From Cesiribacter sp. SM1 (GTDB taxonomy: Bacteria; Bacteroidota; Bacteroidia; Cytophagales; Cyclobacteriaceae), in the NCBI RefSeq assembly GCF_020178975.1, contig NZ_JAHXBU010000088.1, forward strand, positions 282,288 through 346,287: a stretch of DNA of 64,000 nucleotides, written 5' to 3'. Position numbers and translations under genes: made by a program. Shown piece by piece: positions 54,954 through 64,000 of this stretch (positions are counted from its first letter, which is position 1; the number at the start of each line of letters is the position of its first letter). Under the pieces are notes generated by a model. The model did not search any database. It saw only the letters and a program-made list of their open reading frames with translations, and was not told the origin of the DNA.

Positions 54954-56618
54954 TTACTTATTCTTTACATAAACCTCTATAAAGGTGTTGTTCTGCTGGC
55001 GGGGCGCAGGGAAAGTATCAATCAACTGGTACTCCTGCTTTAAATGGTCTCGCAGCTCAAAAGGGTAGAAGTTATTGAGGTCAGGGATATATTCAAACAG
55101 CACAACATCATAGTAATCCTTGCTGATTCTTTCCTTGTAGAATTTCAGCTCTCTGTCAAAAAAGGATACGTTAAGGTGATACCAGAGCGGAGTTCCCTTC
55201 TCCAGTTCAAACCCAAGCTCATGCGACAGCGGCGTGAGCTCTGTCATATTCAATACTTTTGGGGCGGCGCCTGAGTTGAATTCCGGCATTGCTTTCAGCT
55301 TTTGAATACCTGCTACAGTTTCTTTTGGCATGTATACCCTGGCAAAGGCCTTACTGCCGGGTAGTTCAATCCAGCTGGCAACATTTACACCAGTCCAGAC
55401 ACTCTTTTTTTCCTGGTAGGTGTAAGTATTCTTAGATACTATATTGGCTTTGGCAGCACCGGCAGTTGTTTCCGGCAGGTAGCGATTTACCACTTTCTGT
55501 ACATATTTATAATAGGTGCCCGACCACCAGAAGAAAATCATTACAATACTGGCTGCCAGGGGAACAACACGGTTAAAGCTTACCTTAAACTGCACCGCAT
55601 GTAGTGCATAGGCAAGGGCAAAGCTATGGAAGTAAATATTATTATCTGCCGGAATATAGCTGGTAACCTGGATGATGCTTGCCTGAACCAGTATGCCCAT
55701 GCAAAGCAGGTAAAATAGTGTCTCGCTTTTGTTTTTAAATATATCCCGCCAGTGTGTCAGCTTATTTATGTACAGAAGGCTGATAACTACAGCATAAAAC
55801 TTTATCCATTGTGAGCCTGAGAAAAACTCATTGAGTATATCACGGATGCTCATGCGTGAGTAATGAGGCTCCTGCCCGTAATTAAACCAATACAGGAAGT
55901 CATGAGGTACGAAAGGCAGTATAAGAGCAGCTGCAGAGAGTAACACAGACGCTATAAAGACCAGCAGGTAACTTAACTTCCGTTGTGCTATGCTCATGTA
56001 AGCAGCCAGAACAGTGCAAAGCACAAAAGCCAGGCCTCCGCCATCCTGCTTTGTTAAAAAAGAGACCACCACAAAGAAGCCGGCAAGACTCAGGTATACC
56101 CAGCGTTTTAAAGATTTCTGGCTGTTAAAACCATGCATCAAAAAAGCTATGCCAATCAGCTCAAAAATAAACACACTCTGATTGTACCAGGGCCAGAAAT
56201 TAAAGAACAGATAGGTAAGGCAGAAAAATACAATGAGCACCAGGCGCTTTCCGCTTTCTATATTAAAAGCTTGTAACACAGACCTGAATGCCAGGCCTGC
56301 AACACAATTCAGGAATACCTGAGCTTTAACAAGTGTAAAAAGGTAGGGACCAAACAGCTTAAAGAAAAGGGCAGGGATCAGCCAGTAGGCGTAGCCCATA
56401 GGCAGACCAAAATCTTTATAGGGGATATGGCCCATGTATAAACGGTAGGCACCTTCCCAGCTAAGAAATATGTTGATGCGATAAGGGTAGGAGAGAAATA
56501 TAGGTAAAAAAGCAAAGGCAAGTATTACGGCTGCCTCCAGAAGGCCTATTTGAATATGATTTAACTGGAAACTCTTTACCTTATTATCAAGCTGGCTGGC
56601 CTGAAGTGTTTTTATCAT
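54954..56618 (-). CDS. Second GT-C-type membrane glycosyltransferase
   Basis: The 554-residue protein has about eleven membrane helices. An early loop contains SWEGAYRLYMGHIPYKDFGL, resembling the acidic first loop of GT-C/GT39 transferases. A soluble C-terminal domain of about 170 residues ends the protein. It lies 22 bases downstream of an acyltransferase gene on the same strand, so the two are co-transcribed. It probably transfers a sugar from a polyprenyl-phosphate donor in the periplasm; donor and acceptor are not known. Other readings, such as an uncharacterised polymerase, cannot be excluded. Confidence 0.7.
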   Translation of the reverse strand: MIKTLQASQLDNKVKSFQLNHIQIGLLEAAVILAFAFLPIFLSYPYRINIFLSWEGAYRLYMGHIPYKDFGLPMGYAYWLIPALFFKLFGPYLFTLVKAQVFLNCVAGLAFRSVLQAFNIESGKRLVLIVFFCLTYLFFNFWPWYNQSVFIFELIGIAFLMHGFNSQKSLKRWVYLSLAGFFVVVSFLTKQDGGGLAFVLCTVLAAYMSIAQRKLSYLLVFIASVLLSAAALILPFVPHDFLYWFNYGQEPHYSRMSIRDILNEFFSGSQWIKFYAVVISLLYINKLTHWRDIFKNKSETLFYLLCMGILVQASIIQVTSYIPADNNIYFHSFALAYALHAVQFKVSFNRVVPLAASIVMIFFWWSGTYYKYVQKVVNRYLPETTAGAAKANIVSKNTYTYQEKKSVWTGVNVASWIELPGSKAFARVYMPKETVAGIQKLKAMPEFNSGAAPKVLNMTELTPLSHELGFELEKGTPLWYHLNVSFFDRELKFYKERISKDYYDVVLFEYIPDLNNFYPFELRDHLKQEYQLIDTFPAPRQQNNTFIEVYVKNK

Positions 56619-56640
56619 GAGTTATATAAGAGGGTAGTTA

Positions 56641-57741
56641 TTAGCCGTTTACTGGTTTCAGTGAGGGTTGCTGTACACCTGCTGTTGCAGTATTTGCTGT
56701 TGCAGGTTGTTTAACCGGTGCATCTGGTGAGAACAGGAACCAAAACCCAAAGTTGGTGCAGAACCTGTACAGGTAGATAGGTGCAATAAGGGCAAGCAAA
56801 AGACTTATGGGAAGTATTACCCAATAAGAGCTGATGCCAAAGCCATATACAAACAGTATTCTCACTGCAGCACCAACCATACTGTGGAGCAGGTAAACGT
56901 ACAGGGAATGCTGGCCTATGGTGCGTATTACAGACAAATATCCCGAATTTGTCGTAGCTAGTCGGTATGAGGCCCATATAATGGCACAGCTACCGGTAAA
57001 TGCAAAAACCAGTAACAGGGTTGTTTGCTCACGCCATTCTTCCTGGAAAAGCACCCATTCGCCAACAAATGCAATTATTAAAAACAGGAACAGTAATTTA
57101 GGGGAGGCGAGTTTAGGCCGATTTTCTTTGTTCAGTATCCACTCGGATACAATGTCGCCAGCAACAAAAAAGATAAATAGCCTGAAAATATGGAATACCA
57201 CAGAAATCTCTGCCAGATAAGGAGAAAGATAATAAAAGGCTAATCCTATCAGGAACATCACAAATCTTTGCCCACTGCAGATCTTATACATAATTAAGTA
57301 TAAAACCGATACATTAAATAGCGCTACCAGAAACCACCAATGGCTGGCTGGTGCAATTAAGATGTAGAGATAACTCCAGCCATCTACTGTTGCATTTACG
57401 TAGCCACTCATCACTAACTGTAACGTAGTGATCACAAATGCCCAGATTAGGTACGGATACAGAATGGTTTTGCTTTTATGGAGTACATAACCTGTCTGTG
57501 AGCGCTTAGCAATACTTAGTCTGAAGAATATGCCACTTAACAGAAAGAAGAGGGGCATTCGGAAGGTAAGTCCTACATTATGAACAACATCCAGTACAGT
57601 GGGATTTATGATGATACCTGAAAGATCCATGCCTTTGGTAACATGCCTGATCACCACCATAATAATGGCAATGCCTTTGGCATAATCCATCCAGGCAAGA
57701 CGGTTGTTATTTTGGGCTGAGAGAGTAAAAATTTTCTGCAT
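56641..57741 (-). CDS. Acyltransferase family 3 membrane protein
   Basis: The 366-residue protein has about ten membrane helices and begins LAWMDYAKGIAIIMVVIRHV, with the family's early basic dyad (RH). FRMPLFFLLSGIFFRLSIAK follows, typical of the fucose-4-O-acetylase-like branch. It is only remotely like the other acyltransferase of the locus (36720-37874). It probably O-acetylates a sugar of the polysaccharide. It is upstream of, and co-transcribed with, the GT-C gene. Confidence 0.88.
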   Translation of the reverse strand: MQKIFTLSAQNNNRLAWMDYAKGIAIIMVVIRHVTKGMDLSGIIINPTVLDVVHNVGLTFRMPLFFLLSGIFFRLSIAKRSQTGYVLHKSKTILYPYLIWAFVITTLQLVMSGYVNATVDGWSYLYILIAPASHWWFLVALFNVSVLYLIMYKICSGQRFVMFLIGLAFYYLSPYLAEISVVFHIFRLFIFFVAGDIVSEWILNKENRPKLASPKLLFLFLIIAFVGEWVLFQEEWREQTTLLLVFAFTGSCAIIWASYRLATTNSGYLSVIRTIGQHSLYVYLLHSMVGAAVRILFVYGFGISSYWVILPISLLLALIAPIYLYRFCTNFGFWFLFSPDAPVKQPATANTATAGVQQPSLKPVNG

Positions 57742-57946
57742 TCTGATTTAAAAAATAAGATCAAAAACACATTCTACTAAGCGAAAATATGAAATATTTT
57801 ATTGAAAATTTGATACAAGAGGGATAGTTGTTACTTTTTTCTACGGTTTTTAGAGCGTTTTGTTTTACAAAAGCTGTACATACCTGTTAATTGAAATTGG
57901 TGGTTAACCTTCAAAACTAACGGTATATATAATTTTTACAACAATG

Positions 57947-57983
57947 AAAAAGCCCTGGCTGTTTTAAACTTGCCAGGGCTTTG
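57947..57983 (-). terminator. Terminator of the secreted hydrolase gene at 58011
   Basis: An 11-base stem (AAAGCCCTGGC with GCCAGGGCTTT) with a 12-base loop, followed on the minus strand by TTTTTC, lies 28 bases past the stop. Confidence 0.85.
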
Positions 57984-58010
57984 TGTATTTACAATATGCA
58001 GAATCTGCAG

Positions 58011-60878
58011 TTATTTTTTCAGGATCTTCAGTGATTTCTGGTTGTAACCATCGCTAACCTTCAGGATGTATATACCTGTCTGAAGTTGGTATTGGTCCAG
58101 ATCCAGTCTCACAGTAGCAGCTTCTGCTGTATGAACGCTTTCGCTGAACTGTAGCTGTCCTGCCATATTGATAAGCTGCAGGCTAACATTTCCGTTAAAT
58201 TCGCTGCCAATGCTGATGTTAATGTGATCGCTGGCAGGGTTAGGATAAGCAGTAACCTCAGTGATTTCAGACAGGCTGCTGAACTCTTCCGTACCCACTG
58301 AGTCGGCTCCTGCTATAGCAGATGAGCTGCCTGATACAGTGCTTAACCTTACCTCATTAGAGAAGGCAGAGTGGCCGGTGCCAATCTTGGCTCTGATTTT
58401 AAAGTAGTAGACATTGCCTTTGCTGATACCAACACCATAAGAGGTTTTATTTGAACCAGTGCTGCCTACCTGCTTATAACTGCTGTTATTGCCAACGCTC
58501 ATGAAAATCTCGTATCCTTTTTCATTGTTGCTGTTGTCTTTCCAGCTAAGGCCTGCGCCTGTAAAATATGGATTTACCGTTGCAGACAAACTGCTTGGAG
58601 CAGTGCCCGTGTAAGAATCTTCCTCGCCAGTGTTAGAGGATGAACCACTGGAAGAGCTGTTGCCGCTATACAGTTTTGTGTTAGGGATTGTTTGCTTGCT
58701 GATACCAGGACCTGCATATTTTACTGTTAATACTTCGCTGCTGATATGTTCGAAATAAGTCACTTTAATGTTGTGCTTACCGGCAGCAAGGTAAACAGAG
58801 CCGGATCTTTCCTGTGCAGCATGGGCACCATCGTTATTGGCTACCAGGTTTCCGTTGATGAAGAGCTGGCTGCCATCATCGGAGTAGGTGTAGAAGGTAT
58901 AAGTACCAGCTGCATCTATCTGTATCTGCCCTTCGTAGAGGAATGCAAAGTAGTTGCTCTGGGTTTTAGGCGACAGGCTAAAGTTGCTGATGGTACCTGT
59001 TTTGGCAGGTGTAAGACTGGAGAAGTTAGGCAGTACCTTCCAGGGGCTTCCGCTGGTGGTGGTGTAGTATTTGTAGCTGAGCCCATTGGTAGTGGTAGAG
59101 CTGGTCTGCGACTTTACAGTTAGCACCACATCATCAGTCTTGGTGGCACCGGCATTGTCTTTGGCCGTAAGGCGGAAGGTATAGGTACCTTCCAAAAGGC
59201 TGCTAAGCTTAAGCGAAAGGGTGGAAGCGCCGCTCATGCTGGCAGAAGGTCCGCTTACTTTAGTCCAGGTGGTGGAGGCAATGCTGCCGTCAGCATCAGA
59301 AGCGGTGCCGCTAAGGGTAATGCTGTTGGTTGGCAGCGTGACTGACTTGTCCGATCCTGCACTTACTGTAGGTGCAGCATTAGTGGTGCTGCTCCCTTTG
59401 AATAACTTACTGTCTGGTATTGACTGTTTGCTGATGCCGGGGCCAGAGTATTTCACAGCCAGGGTTTCGCCATTCACATACTCGAAATAAGCTACTTTGA
59501 TATTGTGCTTACCGGCAGCAAGATAAACAGAACCTGATCTTTCCTGTGCAGCGTGTGTACCATCGTTATTGGCTACCAGGTTCCCGTTGATGAAGAGCTG
59601 GCTGCCGTCATCGGAGTAGGTGTAGAAGGTATAAGTACCTGCTGCATCTATCTGTATCTGACCTTCGTACAGAAATGCCAGGTAGTTGCTCTGGGTTTTA
59701 GGTGAAATGCTGAAGTTGCTAAGGGTTCCAGTCTTGACAGGCTTAAGGTTAGAGAAGTTAGGCATAACTTTCCAGGGGCTTCCGCTGGTGGTGGTGTAGT
59801 ATTTGTAGTTCAACCCGTTGGCAGATGAAACAGGATCTGAAGTAACGGGCTGAGGCTTTACAGTTAGCACCACATCATCAGTTTTGGTAGCACCGGCATT
59901 ATCTTTGGCCGTAAGGCGGAAGGTGTAGGTACCTTCCAAAAGGCTGCTAAGCTTAAGCGAAAGGGTGGAAGCGCCGCTCATGCTGGCAGAAGGTCCGCTT
60001 ACTTTAGTCCAGGTGGTGGATGCAATGCTGCCGTCAGCATCGGAAGCGGTGCCGCTAAGGGTAATGCTGTTGGTTGGCAGCGTGATTGTCTTGTCCGATC
60101 CTGCACTTACTGTGGGTGCCTGGTTAGATGTTCTGCTGCTTCCACGGCTGTACTGTAGCATCCATTTGTAGATGTCATGGCCAGCGCTGCCATCGTAGGT
60201 ACGGGTCCAGGAGTTGTGGTTTACTCCAGGATATATCGTTAATTTGCCCAGTGGGTTTGGATTGCAGGCATTATAAGCATTCACAGCATCAATTGACTTT
60301 CTAACATTGATGGTTGGATCTGCATCGCCATGGAAAGCCCAGAGCTTTACCCCAGTGATATTACAGGAATTTGAAAGCCGTTTGTTCTCACCACAAATGG
60401 GTACAATTGCTGCCAGCTGGTTTGGATACTTATTTACATAATCGAAGGTGCTGATACCCCCCATGCTGTTGCCGGTCAGATATATTTTATCTGCGTTAAC
60501 ACGATATTTCTTTTTTAGCCATTCAATGTAGGAGTTCAGTTTATCTACACTCCACCATACATCAGTCTGTGGCGATACTATGATAAAGGGAAAGTCTCTG
60601 CCATTGGTAACTTCTCTTTGCGGGCCATGTTTGATTGCATCTCCCAGCTGAGTAGTGCCATTTCCTTTTTCACCAAGACCATGTAAATATATAAGTACAG
60701 GATAGTTGTTAGAATTTGAGTTGTAATCCACAGGCAAATATTCATAATAGCCATAGGGGGAGCTTGTAGAGCCTAATGGACGCGCTTTGTTGTCGCCCTG
60801 ACCATACGCACTCATGCTCCATCCTAATGCTGCCAGTATGCAGATAAGTTTGGTTGTGAATTGCGCCAGTTTCTTCAT
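58011..60878 (-). CDS. T9SS-exported esterase-like hydrolase with duplicated PKD-PA14 modules
   Basis: I take the ATG at 60878 because it gives a standard signal peptide (MKKLAQFTTKLICILAALG to about AYGQ); an upstream ATG adds 15 unlikely residues. The 955-residue protein has an alpha/beta-hydrolase domain (about 35-255) of the dienelactone hydrolase/esterase type. Its probable triad is Ser138 in LTGNSMGGIS, Asp187 in FHGDADPTI and His221 in PGVNHNSW. PKD, PA14, PKD, PA14 (a tandem duplication), an FN3 domain and a T9SS sorting domain (TAYPNPASDHINI, ending KILKK) follow. Its hydrolase domain differs from the two giant paralogues in motif and sequence, so it is a separate recruitment to the locus. 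Confidence 0.9.
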   Translation of the reverse strand: MKKLAQFTTKLICILAALGWSMSAYGQGDNKARPLGSTSSPYGYYEYLPVDYNSNSNNYPVLIYLHGLGEKGNGTTQLGDAIKHGPQREVTNGRDFPFIIVSPQTDVWWSVDKLNSYIEWLKKKYRVNADKIYLTGNSMGGISTFDYVNKYPNQLAAIVPICGENKRLSNSCNITGVKLWAFHGDADPTINVRKSIDAVNAYNACNPNPLGKLTIYPGVNHNSWTRTYDGSAGHDIYKWMLQYSRGSSRTSNQAPTVSAGSDKTITLPTNSITLSGTASDADGSIASTTWTKVSGPSASMSGASTLSLKLSSLLEGTYTFRLTAKDNAGATKTDDVVLTVKPQPVTSDPVSSANGLNYKYYTTTSGSPWKVMPNFSNLKPVKTGTLSNFSISPKTQSNYLAFLYEGQIQIDAAGTYTFYTYSDDGSQLFINGNLVANNDGTHAAQERSGSVYLAAGKHNIKVAYFEYVNGETLAVKYSGPGISKQSIPDSKLFKGSSTTNAAPTVSAGSDKSVTLPTNSITLSGTASDADGSIASTTWTKVSGPSASMSGASTLSLKLSSLLEGTYTFRLTAKDNAGATKTDDVVLTVKSQTSSTTTNGLSYKYYTTTSGSPWKVLPNFSSLTPAKTGTISNFSLSPKTQSNYFAFLYEGQIQIDAAGTYTFYTYSDDGSQLFINGNLVANNDGAHAAQERSGSVYLAAGKHNIKVTYFEHISSEVLTVKYAGPGISKQTIPNTKLYSGNSSSSGSSSNTGEEDSYTGTAPSSLSATVNPYFTGAGLSWKDNSNNEKGYEIFMSVGNNSSYKQVGSTGSNKTSYGVGISKGNVYYFKIRAKIGTGHSAFSNEVRLSTVSGSSSAIAGADSVGTEEFSSLSEITEVTAYPNPASDHINISIGSEFNGNVSLQLINMAGQLQFSESVHTAEAATVRLDLDQYQLQTGIYILKVSDGYNQKSLKILKK
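58665..60125 (-). repeat. In-frame tandem duplication of about 740 bases (PKD-PA14)
   Basis: Two units (about 58665-59385 and 59395-60125) are nearly identical in DNA. The PKD parts are 744 bases apart and the PA14 parts 732, both multiples of three, with a four-codon difference in the linker. The identity points to a recent duplication or continued homogenisation. Confidence 0.85.
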
Positions 60879-61644
60879 TTTGCTGGTAGGTTTTGGGTGT
60901 AAAGGTGTATGTGAAAAGTACATGGTTGATTATCTGACTGTATGTACTTTAAAAGTAGAAAAAAATAGCGCTAATACCCAAAAACGGCATTTCCAGCATA
61001 ATAATGAATTGTACTTATCTAATAATTATATAAATATATGGCGACGTGGGAACTGAAAAAGTTAATATTTAATGCAAGTTCTTACATGTGGATTTGTTCC
61101 ACAATGTGTATGTAATGCCTTTTGTTAATTTTCACTATTATTGATCAGAATGGCGCAATCGTTTGAAATTGCTGTTATAACATAAATGAGGTGTGGAATT
61201 ATGAAACGCTTTTAAGAGATAAATGCGTTTTCTTACGAAATAGTGAAACTTTTTCTACTGAAGTTTCGTAGAAGGCAAAAATCAGCCCCCGACCAGGGGG
61301 TGGGTGGTGTGCTACTCCGGTTAATGATACTACTGTACCTGGCGCAATTCTAAGAGGCTCTTCTTGAAGAGTTTCTGTTTGCGCAGATTTGACAGTGTTC
61401 AGCTATGAACGACAGAAGTGTTCTTAGAGTATATTACCTCCACCAGGTTTAGTGCACGTTATTGATCCTGTAGCATTCACTAATAAGTACAAATCTGCAG
61501 AAGCAGGCAGAGTAGTTGCCAGGAACAGGAAGAATAAGTTCGATATTAACAGGCAGATAGGGATAAGCGGGTGCTAATGGTTTGCCTGAATTACCCGTCA
61601 CTTTAGGTTAGGCTTAGAGTGCAGTATTCCTTCAAGGAACTCTT
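60879..61644. other. Spacer of about 770 bases without a supported gene
   Basis: It lies between two minus-strand genes. It contains a GC-rich CCCCC-N5-GGGGG inverted repeat near 61285, a TACGAAA…TTTCGTA inverted repeat near 61235-61270, and a hairpin-rich stretch at 61341-61386 (GCGCAA…TTGCGC with CTCTTC-TT-GAAGAG inside). No open frame above 30 codons looks coding and no exact TAnnTTTG was found. Confidence 0.45.
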
Positions 61645-62574
61645 TTATTTCAAAGCAGTACTCATCCCAGCAGTAGCAATCTTTTGGGCTGGTGCAGGCT
61701 TATAGCCAACGTTCCACCAGATACCCTTTATAAAGTTCCTGAGATGTTCAGGCTGTCTTTTCAGGATGTACTTGGATACACCCTTTGGAATCACACAGGC
61801 CACCAGAAACAGAAAGAACATGCTAAACTGAAATGAAGTGGTATTGCGGCGCATAAACAGTATTCTGTTGCGCGTGTGGTAATAAGCCTTCAGCGGACTT
61901 TCCTTGCCAACTGAAACAGATTCCTTATGAAATATCTCGGCCTCGGCCTGATAGTAGACTTGATATCCTGCTCTTTTGATCTGTTCAGCCCAATCCAGCT
62001 CTTCGTAGTAGAGGAAAAAGATGTCTGGCATCGGGCCAACCTTTTCAATTACTTCTTTTTTTACCATCATGGCAGCGCCATGCGCAAAATTGGTGTAGCC
62101 TGATGTGTTAAACTGCCCCAGGTCCTGCTGCTTGTTGCCCAGCGCAACGGCCTGGCCGGTAAAAGGATTCATGGCTGAGTAGCCTGCGTATTGTATAAGC
62201 TCAGGGTTAGAGAAGAACTTGATCTTGGGACTTACTACACCAATGGCCGGATCGGTGCTGAATGGCTCAAGCAGTTTGTCGAGCAGGTCAGGGGTTACTT
62301 CCGTATCATTATTTACTATAAAGACATAATCACCCTTAGCTGCTGCAATACCTATGTTGTTGCCGCCTGCAAAACCCAGGTTGCGTTCGCTTCTGATAAA
62401 GTGAACGTGCGGGTAGTTTTCTCTTATGAAGTGGGTAGGGTCTTCTGCAGACGCATTATCCACCATAATAATTTCATAATTATCATAGGTGAGCAGCCTG
62501 CAGGAGTCCAGGAATTCACAACTTACCTTTAACTGATTATAGCTTAGGATTACAATGGATACTAAGGGTTTCAT
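61645..62574 (-). CDS. Family 2 glycosyltransferase, rhamnosyltransferase-like
   Basis: The 309-residue protein has a GT2 domain with VSIVILSYNQLKVSCEFLDS, the nucleotide-binding MVDNASAEDP, NLGFAGGNNIGIAAAKGD and the metal site VNNDTEVTPD. FFLYYEELDWAEQIKRAGY is the usual acceptor-side motif of rhamnosyl- and related transferases. A hydrophobic segment near 250-265 may touch the membrane. It starts 4 bases after the stop of the upstream GT2 gene and ends the operon. The sugar is not determined. Confidence 0.9.
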   Translation of the reverse strand: MKPLVSIVILSYNQLKVSCEFLDSCRLLTYDNYEIIMVDNASAEDPTHFIRENYPHVHFIRSERNLGFAGGNNIGIAAAKGDYVFIVNNDTEVTPDLLDKLLEPFSTDPAIGVVSPKIKFFSNPELIQYAGYSAMNPFTGQAVALGNKQQDLGQFNTSGYTNFAHGAAMMVKKEVIEKVGPMPDIFFLYYEELDWAEQIKRAGYQVYYQAEAEIFHKESVSVGKESPLKAYYHTRNRILFMRRNTTSFQFSMFFLFLVACVIPKGVSKYILKRQPEHLRNFIKGIWWNVGYKPAPAQKIATAGMSTALK

Positions 62575-62578
62575 CAGG

Positions 62579-63763
62579 TTAATGCTGTATTTGGGTATGA
62601 TTGTGTGGTGTGTGAATAAAGCGGCTGTCTGCGTTCTTGAGTTTAAACAGGATCAGGAACATGATAAAGAAAACCTTTGGCACAGTTGCCAGGGCTCTTA
62701 AAAAGCGACTGTCTACCAGAAAATTTCCTAATCCGAGCAACATTGCAAACACATAGAGCATAAAGCATGCCGTCCATATAGCAAATCCAGCTGTTGAGAA
62801 TTGTGGAAATATAGCTACGGCAGCAAAGCTTATCCCTGCCAGGCCCAGGAGCAGAATGCGGGGCAGCATAAGGTTACCCATAACCGACTGGTTAAAATAG
62901 TCGAGGTTTCCACTGAACAGTTGTTTGAAGCCAACAGCAAAAGATTCACGCAGATACTTAAACTGGCTGCTTACCCATCTGCGGCGCTGGTTCTGAAACT
63001 TATCGGCATTATCTACTTTTTCATCATACACAAAAGCATGAGGCTGGTATTTGATGAACTTACGCCTGCGTAAAATATCCAGTTGTAAAATTTTATCGAA
63101 ACCGCCAATGGCTTTGTTAGAGGCCAGTGCCTCTCTTACCAGCTGGTAATCGAAGGCCATGCCTGAGCCAATGATAGGTGCCGAAAGTCCGATGGCGTTA
63201 AAACCACGGCGGAAAAGGTGATTGTTAACCCGCTCACTGGCTGCATCGAGTACTGCAAAAGAGGTGTTGAGGTTTTTAGCGGTACGGCAGCCCTGTACAG
63301 CTACATGGCCCTGCTCAAACTCGGCAGCAATTTTTCTTAAAAAGTCCTTTTCCATTACGTTATCAGCATCCAGGATCACTGCAATATCAAATGGATCGCA
63401 TATTTGAGAAAAGGCTGTGTTAAGTGCTTTAGCTTTGGTGCTCTTATCAAAAGAAACCTCTATTACACGTATGGGAAGGGTACGCAGCCTTTCCAGGGTA
63501 TCGGGTTGCAGAGAGTCTGCCACCACTACTACTTCGTAACGGTTTTTGGTGTAGGTCTGGTTTAGGGCCTCAAGGGCAGTATGGTAAATAACACCATCTT
63601 CTTTATAGGCCGGTATCAGCACACAGATCCTGAAACGGTCTTCGCTAGAATATAGGCTGGGGAAACGGCGCAGGCGGCCTGCCAGTGCCGGGATAAAAAT
63701 GTACAGACCAAAGATCAGGAGGTAGGCTAAGAGGGAGTATTCCAGTATTTTTAAAACTATCAT
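62579..63763 (-). CDS. Membrane GT2 with processive-type motifs
   Basis: The 394-residue protein has an N-terminal helix (about 5-25), a GT2 domain with RICVLIPAYKEDGVIYHTAL, VVVADSLQPD and AVILDADNVMEKDF, and the QxxRW motif in FQNQRRRWVSSQ. Three to four C-terminal helices follow. The DxD plus QxxRW combination with membrane helices is typical of hyaluronan/cellulose synthase-like enzymes, so it may be processive, though many single-addition enzymes share it. It starts 2 bases after the stop of the priming transferase gene and precedes the next GT2 gene by 4 bases, forming a tight three-gene operon that enters from the right edge. Confidence 0.88.
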   Translation of the reverse strand: MIVLKILEYSLLAYLLIFGLYIFIPALAGRLRRFPSLYSSEDRFRICVLIPAYKEDGVIYHTALEALNQTYTKNRYEVVVVADSLQPDTLERLRTLPIRVIEVSFDKSTKAKALNTAFSQICDPFDIAVILDADNVMEKDFLRKIAAEFEQGHVAVQGCRTAKNLNTSFAVLDAASERVNNHLFRRGFNAIGLSAPIIGSGMAFDYQLVREALASNKAIGGFDKILQLDILRRRKFIKYQPHAFVYDEKVDNADKFQNQRRRWVSSQFKYLRESFAVGFKQLFSGNLDYFNQSVMGNLMLPRILLLGLAGISFAAVAIFPQFSTAGFAIWTACFMLYVFAMLLGLGNFLVDSRFLRALATVPKVFFIMFLILFKLKNADSRFIHTPHNHTQIQH

Positions 63764-63765
63764 TT

Positions 63766-64000
63766 TTAAACCGATTCTTTTTGTAGCAGCGCTGGCACAG
63801 TTTGCGCCATGATTTTAATGTCAAACCAAAGGGAGCATTCATCGGCATACTGCATATCAAGTGCAATGCGTTCTTCAGCCGACATTTCTTTTTTACCTCT
63901 TTTAGTTACCTGCCAGAGACCAGTGATACCTGCCGGAGCAAGAAAGCGTTTAGACCACAGGTCACGCGTAATTTTTTCTGCTTCGTACAGTGGCAGCGGG
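63766..64000 (-). CDS. Priming sugar-phosphate transferase, C-terminal part
   Basis: The frame enters from the right edge and ends at a TAA at 63766, giving the last 78 residues. They begin PLPLYEAEKITRDLW, then RFLAPAGITGLWQVTKRG and LDMQYADECSLWFDIKIM, the conserved end of the bacterial sugar transferase family (polyisoprenyl-phosphate hexose-1-phosphate transferases). Such enzymes start repeat-unit synthesis on undecaprenyl phosphate. The two GT2 genes follow with gaps of 2 and 4 bases, so this is the first step of the same assembly line. The N-terminal membrane region, if present, lies outside the window. Confidence 0.88.
   Translation of the reverse strand, partial: PLPLYEAEKITRDLWSKRFLAPAGITGLWQVTKRGKKEMSAEERIALDMQYADECSLWFDIKIMAQTVPALLQKESV

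Overview
The window comes from a Bacteroidota genome, most likely a Cytophagales-type member; genus cannot be read from the sequence. The evidence is a SusC/SusD pair, a sensor kinase with a Reg_prop propeller and a Y_Y_Y domain, several very large secreted proteins ending in type IX secretion (T9SS) sorting domains, OmpA/PD40 envelope proteins, TAnnTTTG promoter elements and a general lack of Shine-Dalgarno sites. No tRNA, rRNA, CRISPR array, transposase or phage gene was seen.

Region 1 (1-9750) is a nutrient-uptake locus. A PAS-domain protein is cut by the left edge. Next come a NarL-type response regulator and its one-piece periplasmic-sensing histidine kinase, divergent from a SusC-SusD pair. 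A repeated palindromic site lies just upstream of a clear -7 element in the divergent spacer. No glycoside hydrolase accompanies the pair.

Region 2 (9790-17150) holds general envelope genes: an HTTM-like membrane protein, a GMC oxidoreductase with a small Tat-exported partner, a TPR/PD40/OmpA protein with the domain order of PorE, and a small outer-membrane beta-barrel.

Region 3 (17300-64000) is a large surface-polysaccharide locus that continues past the right edge. It contains a chain-length/copolymerase protein, an O-antigen-ligase-like polymerase, a half-length TolC-like protein, six glycosyltransferases of the GT2 or GT4 type, two GT-C membrane glycosyltransferases, a GtrB/GtrA pair, two acyltransferases, one sulfotransferase and the C-terminus of a priming sugar-phosphate transferase. 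A complete UbiA-DprE1-DprE2-like trio predicts a polyprenyl-phosphate-arabinofuranose donor.

Five secreted proteins sit among these polysaccharide genes: two parallel beta-helix proteins that are mosaic paralogues, and three alpha/beta-hydrolase proteins. Four of the five are giant and carry PA14 modules and a T9SS sorting domain; three of these also carry an unassigned 'PWNN' module that occurs six times in all. The simplest reading is one locus that makes, decorates, exports and then modifies or anchors a sulfated or acylated exopolysaccharide using T9SS-delivered surface enzymes. That joint role is inference from position; the domain calls come from the sequence.
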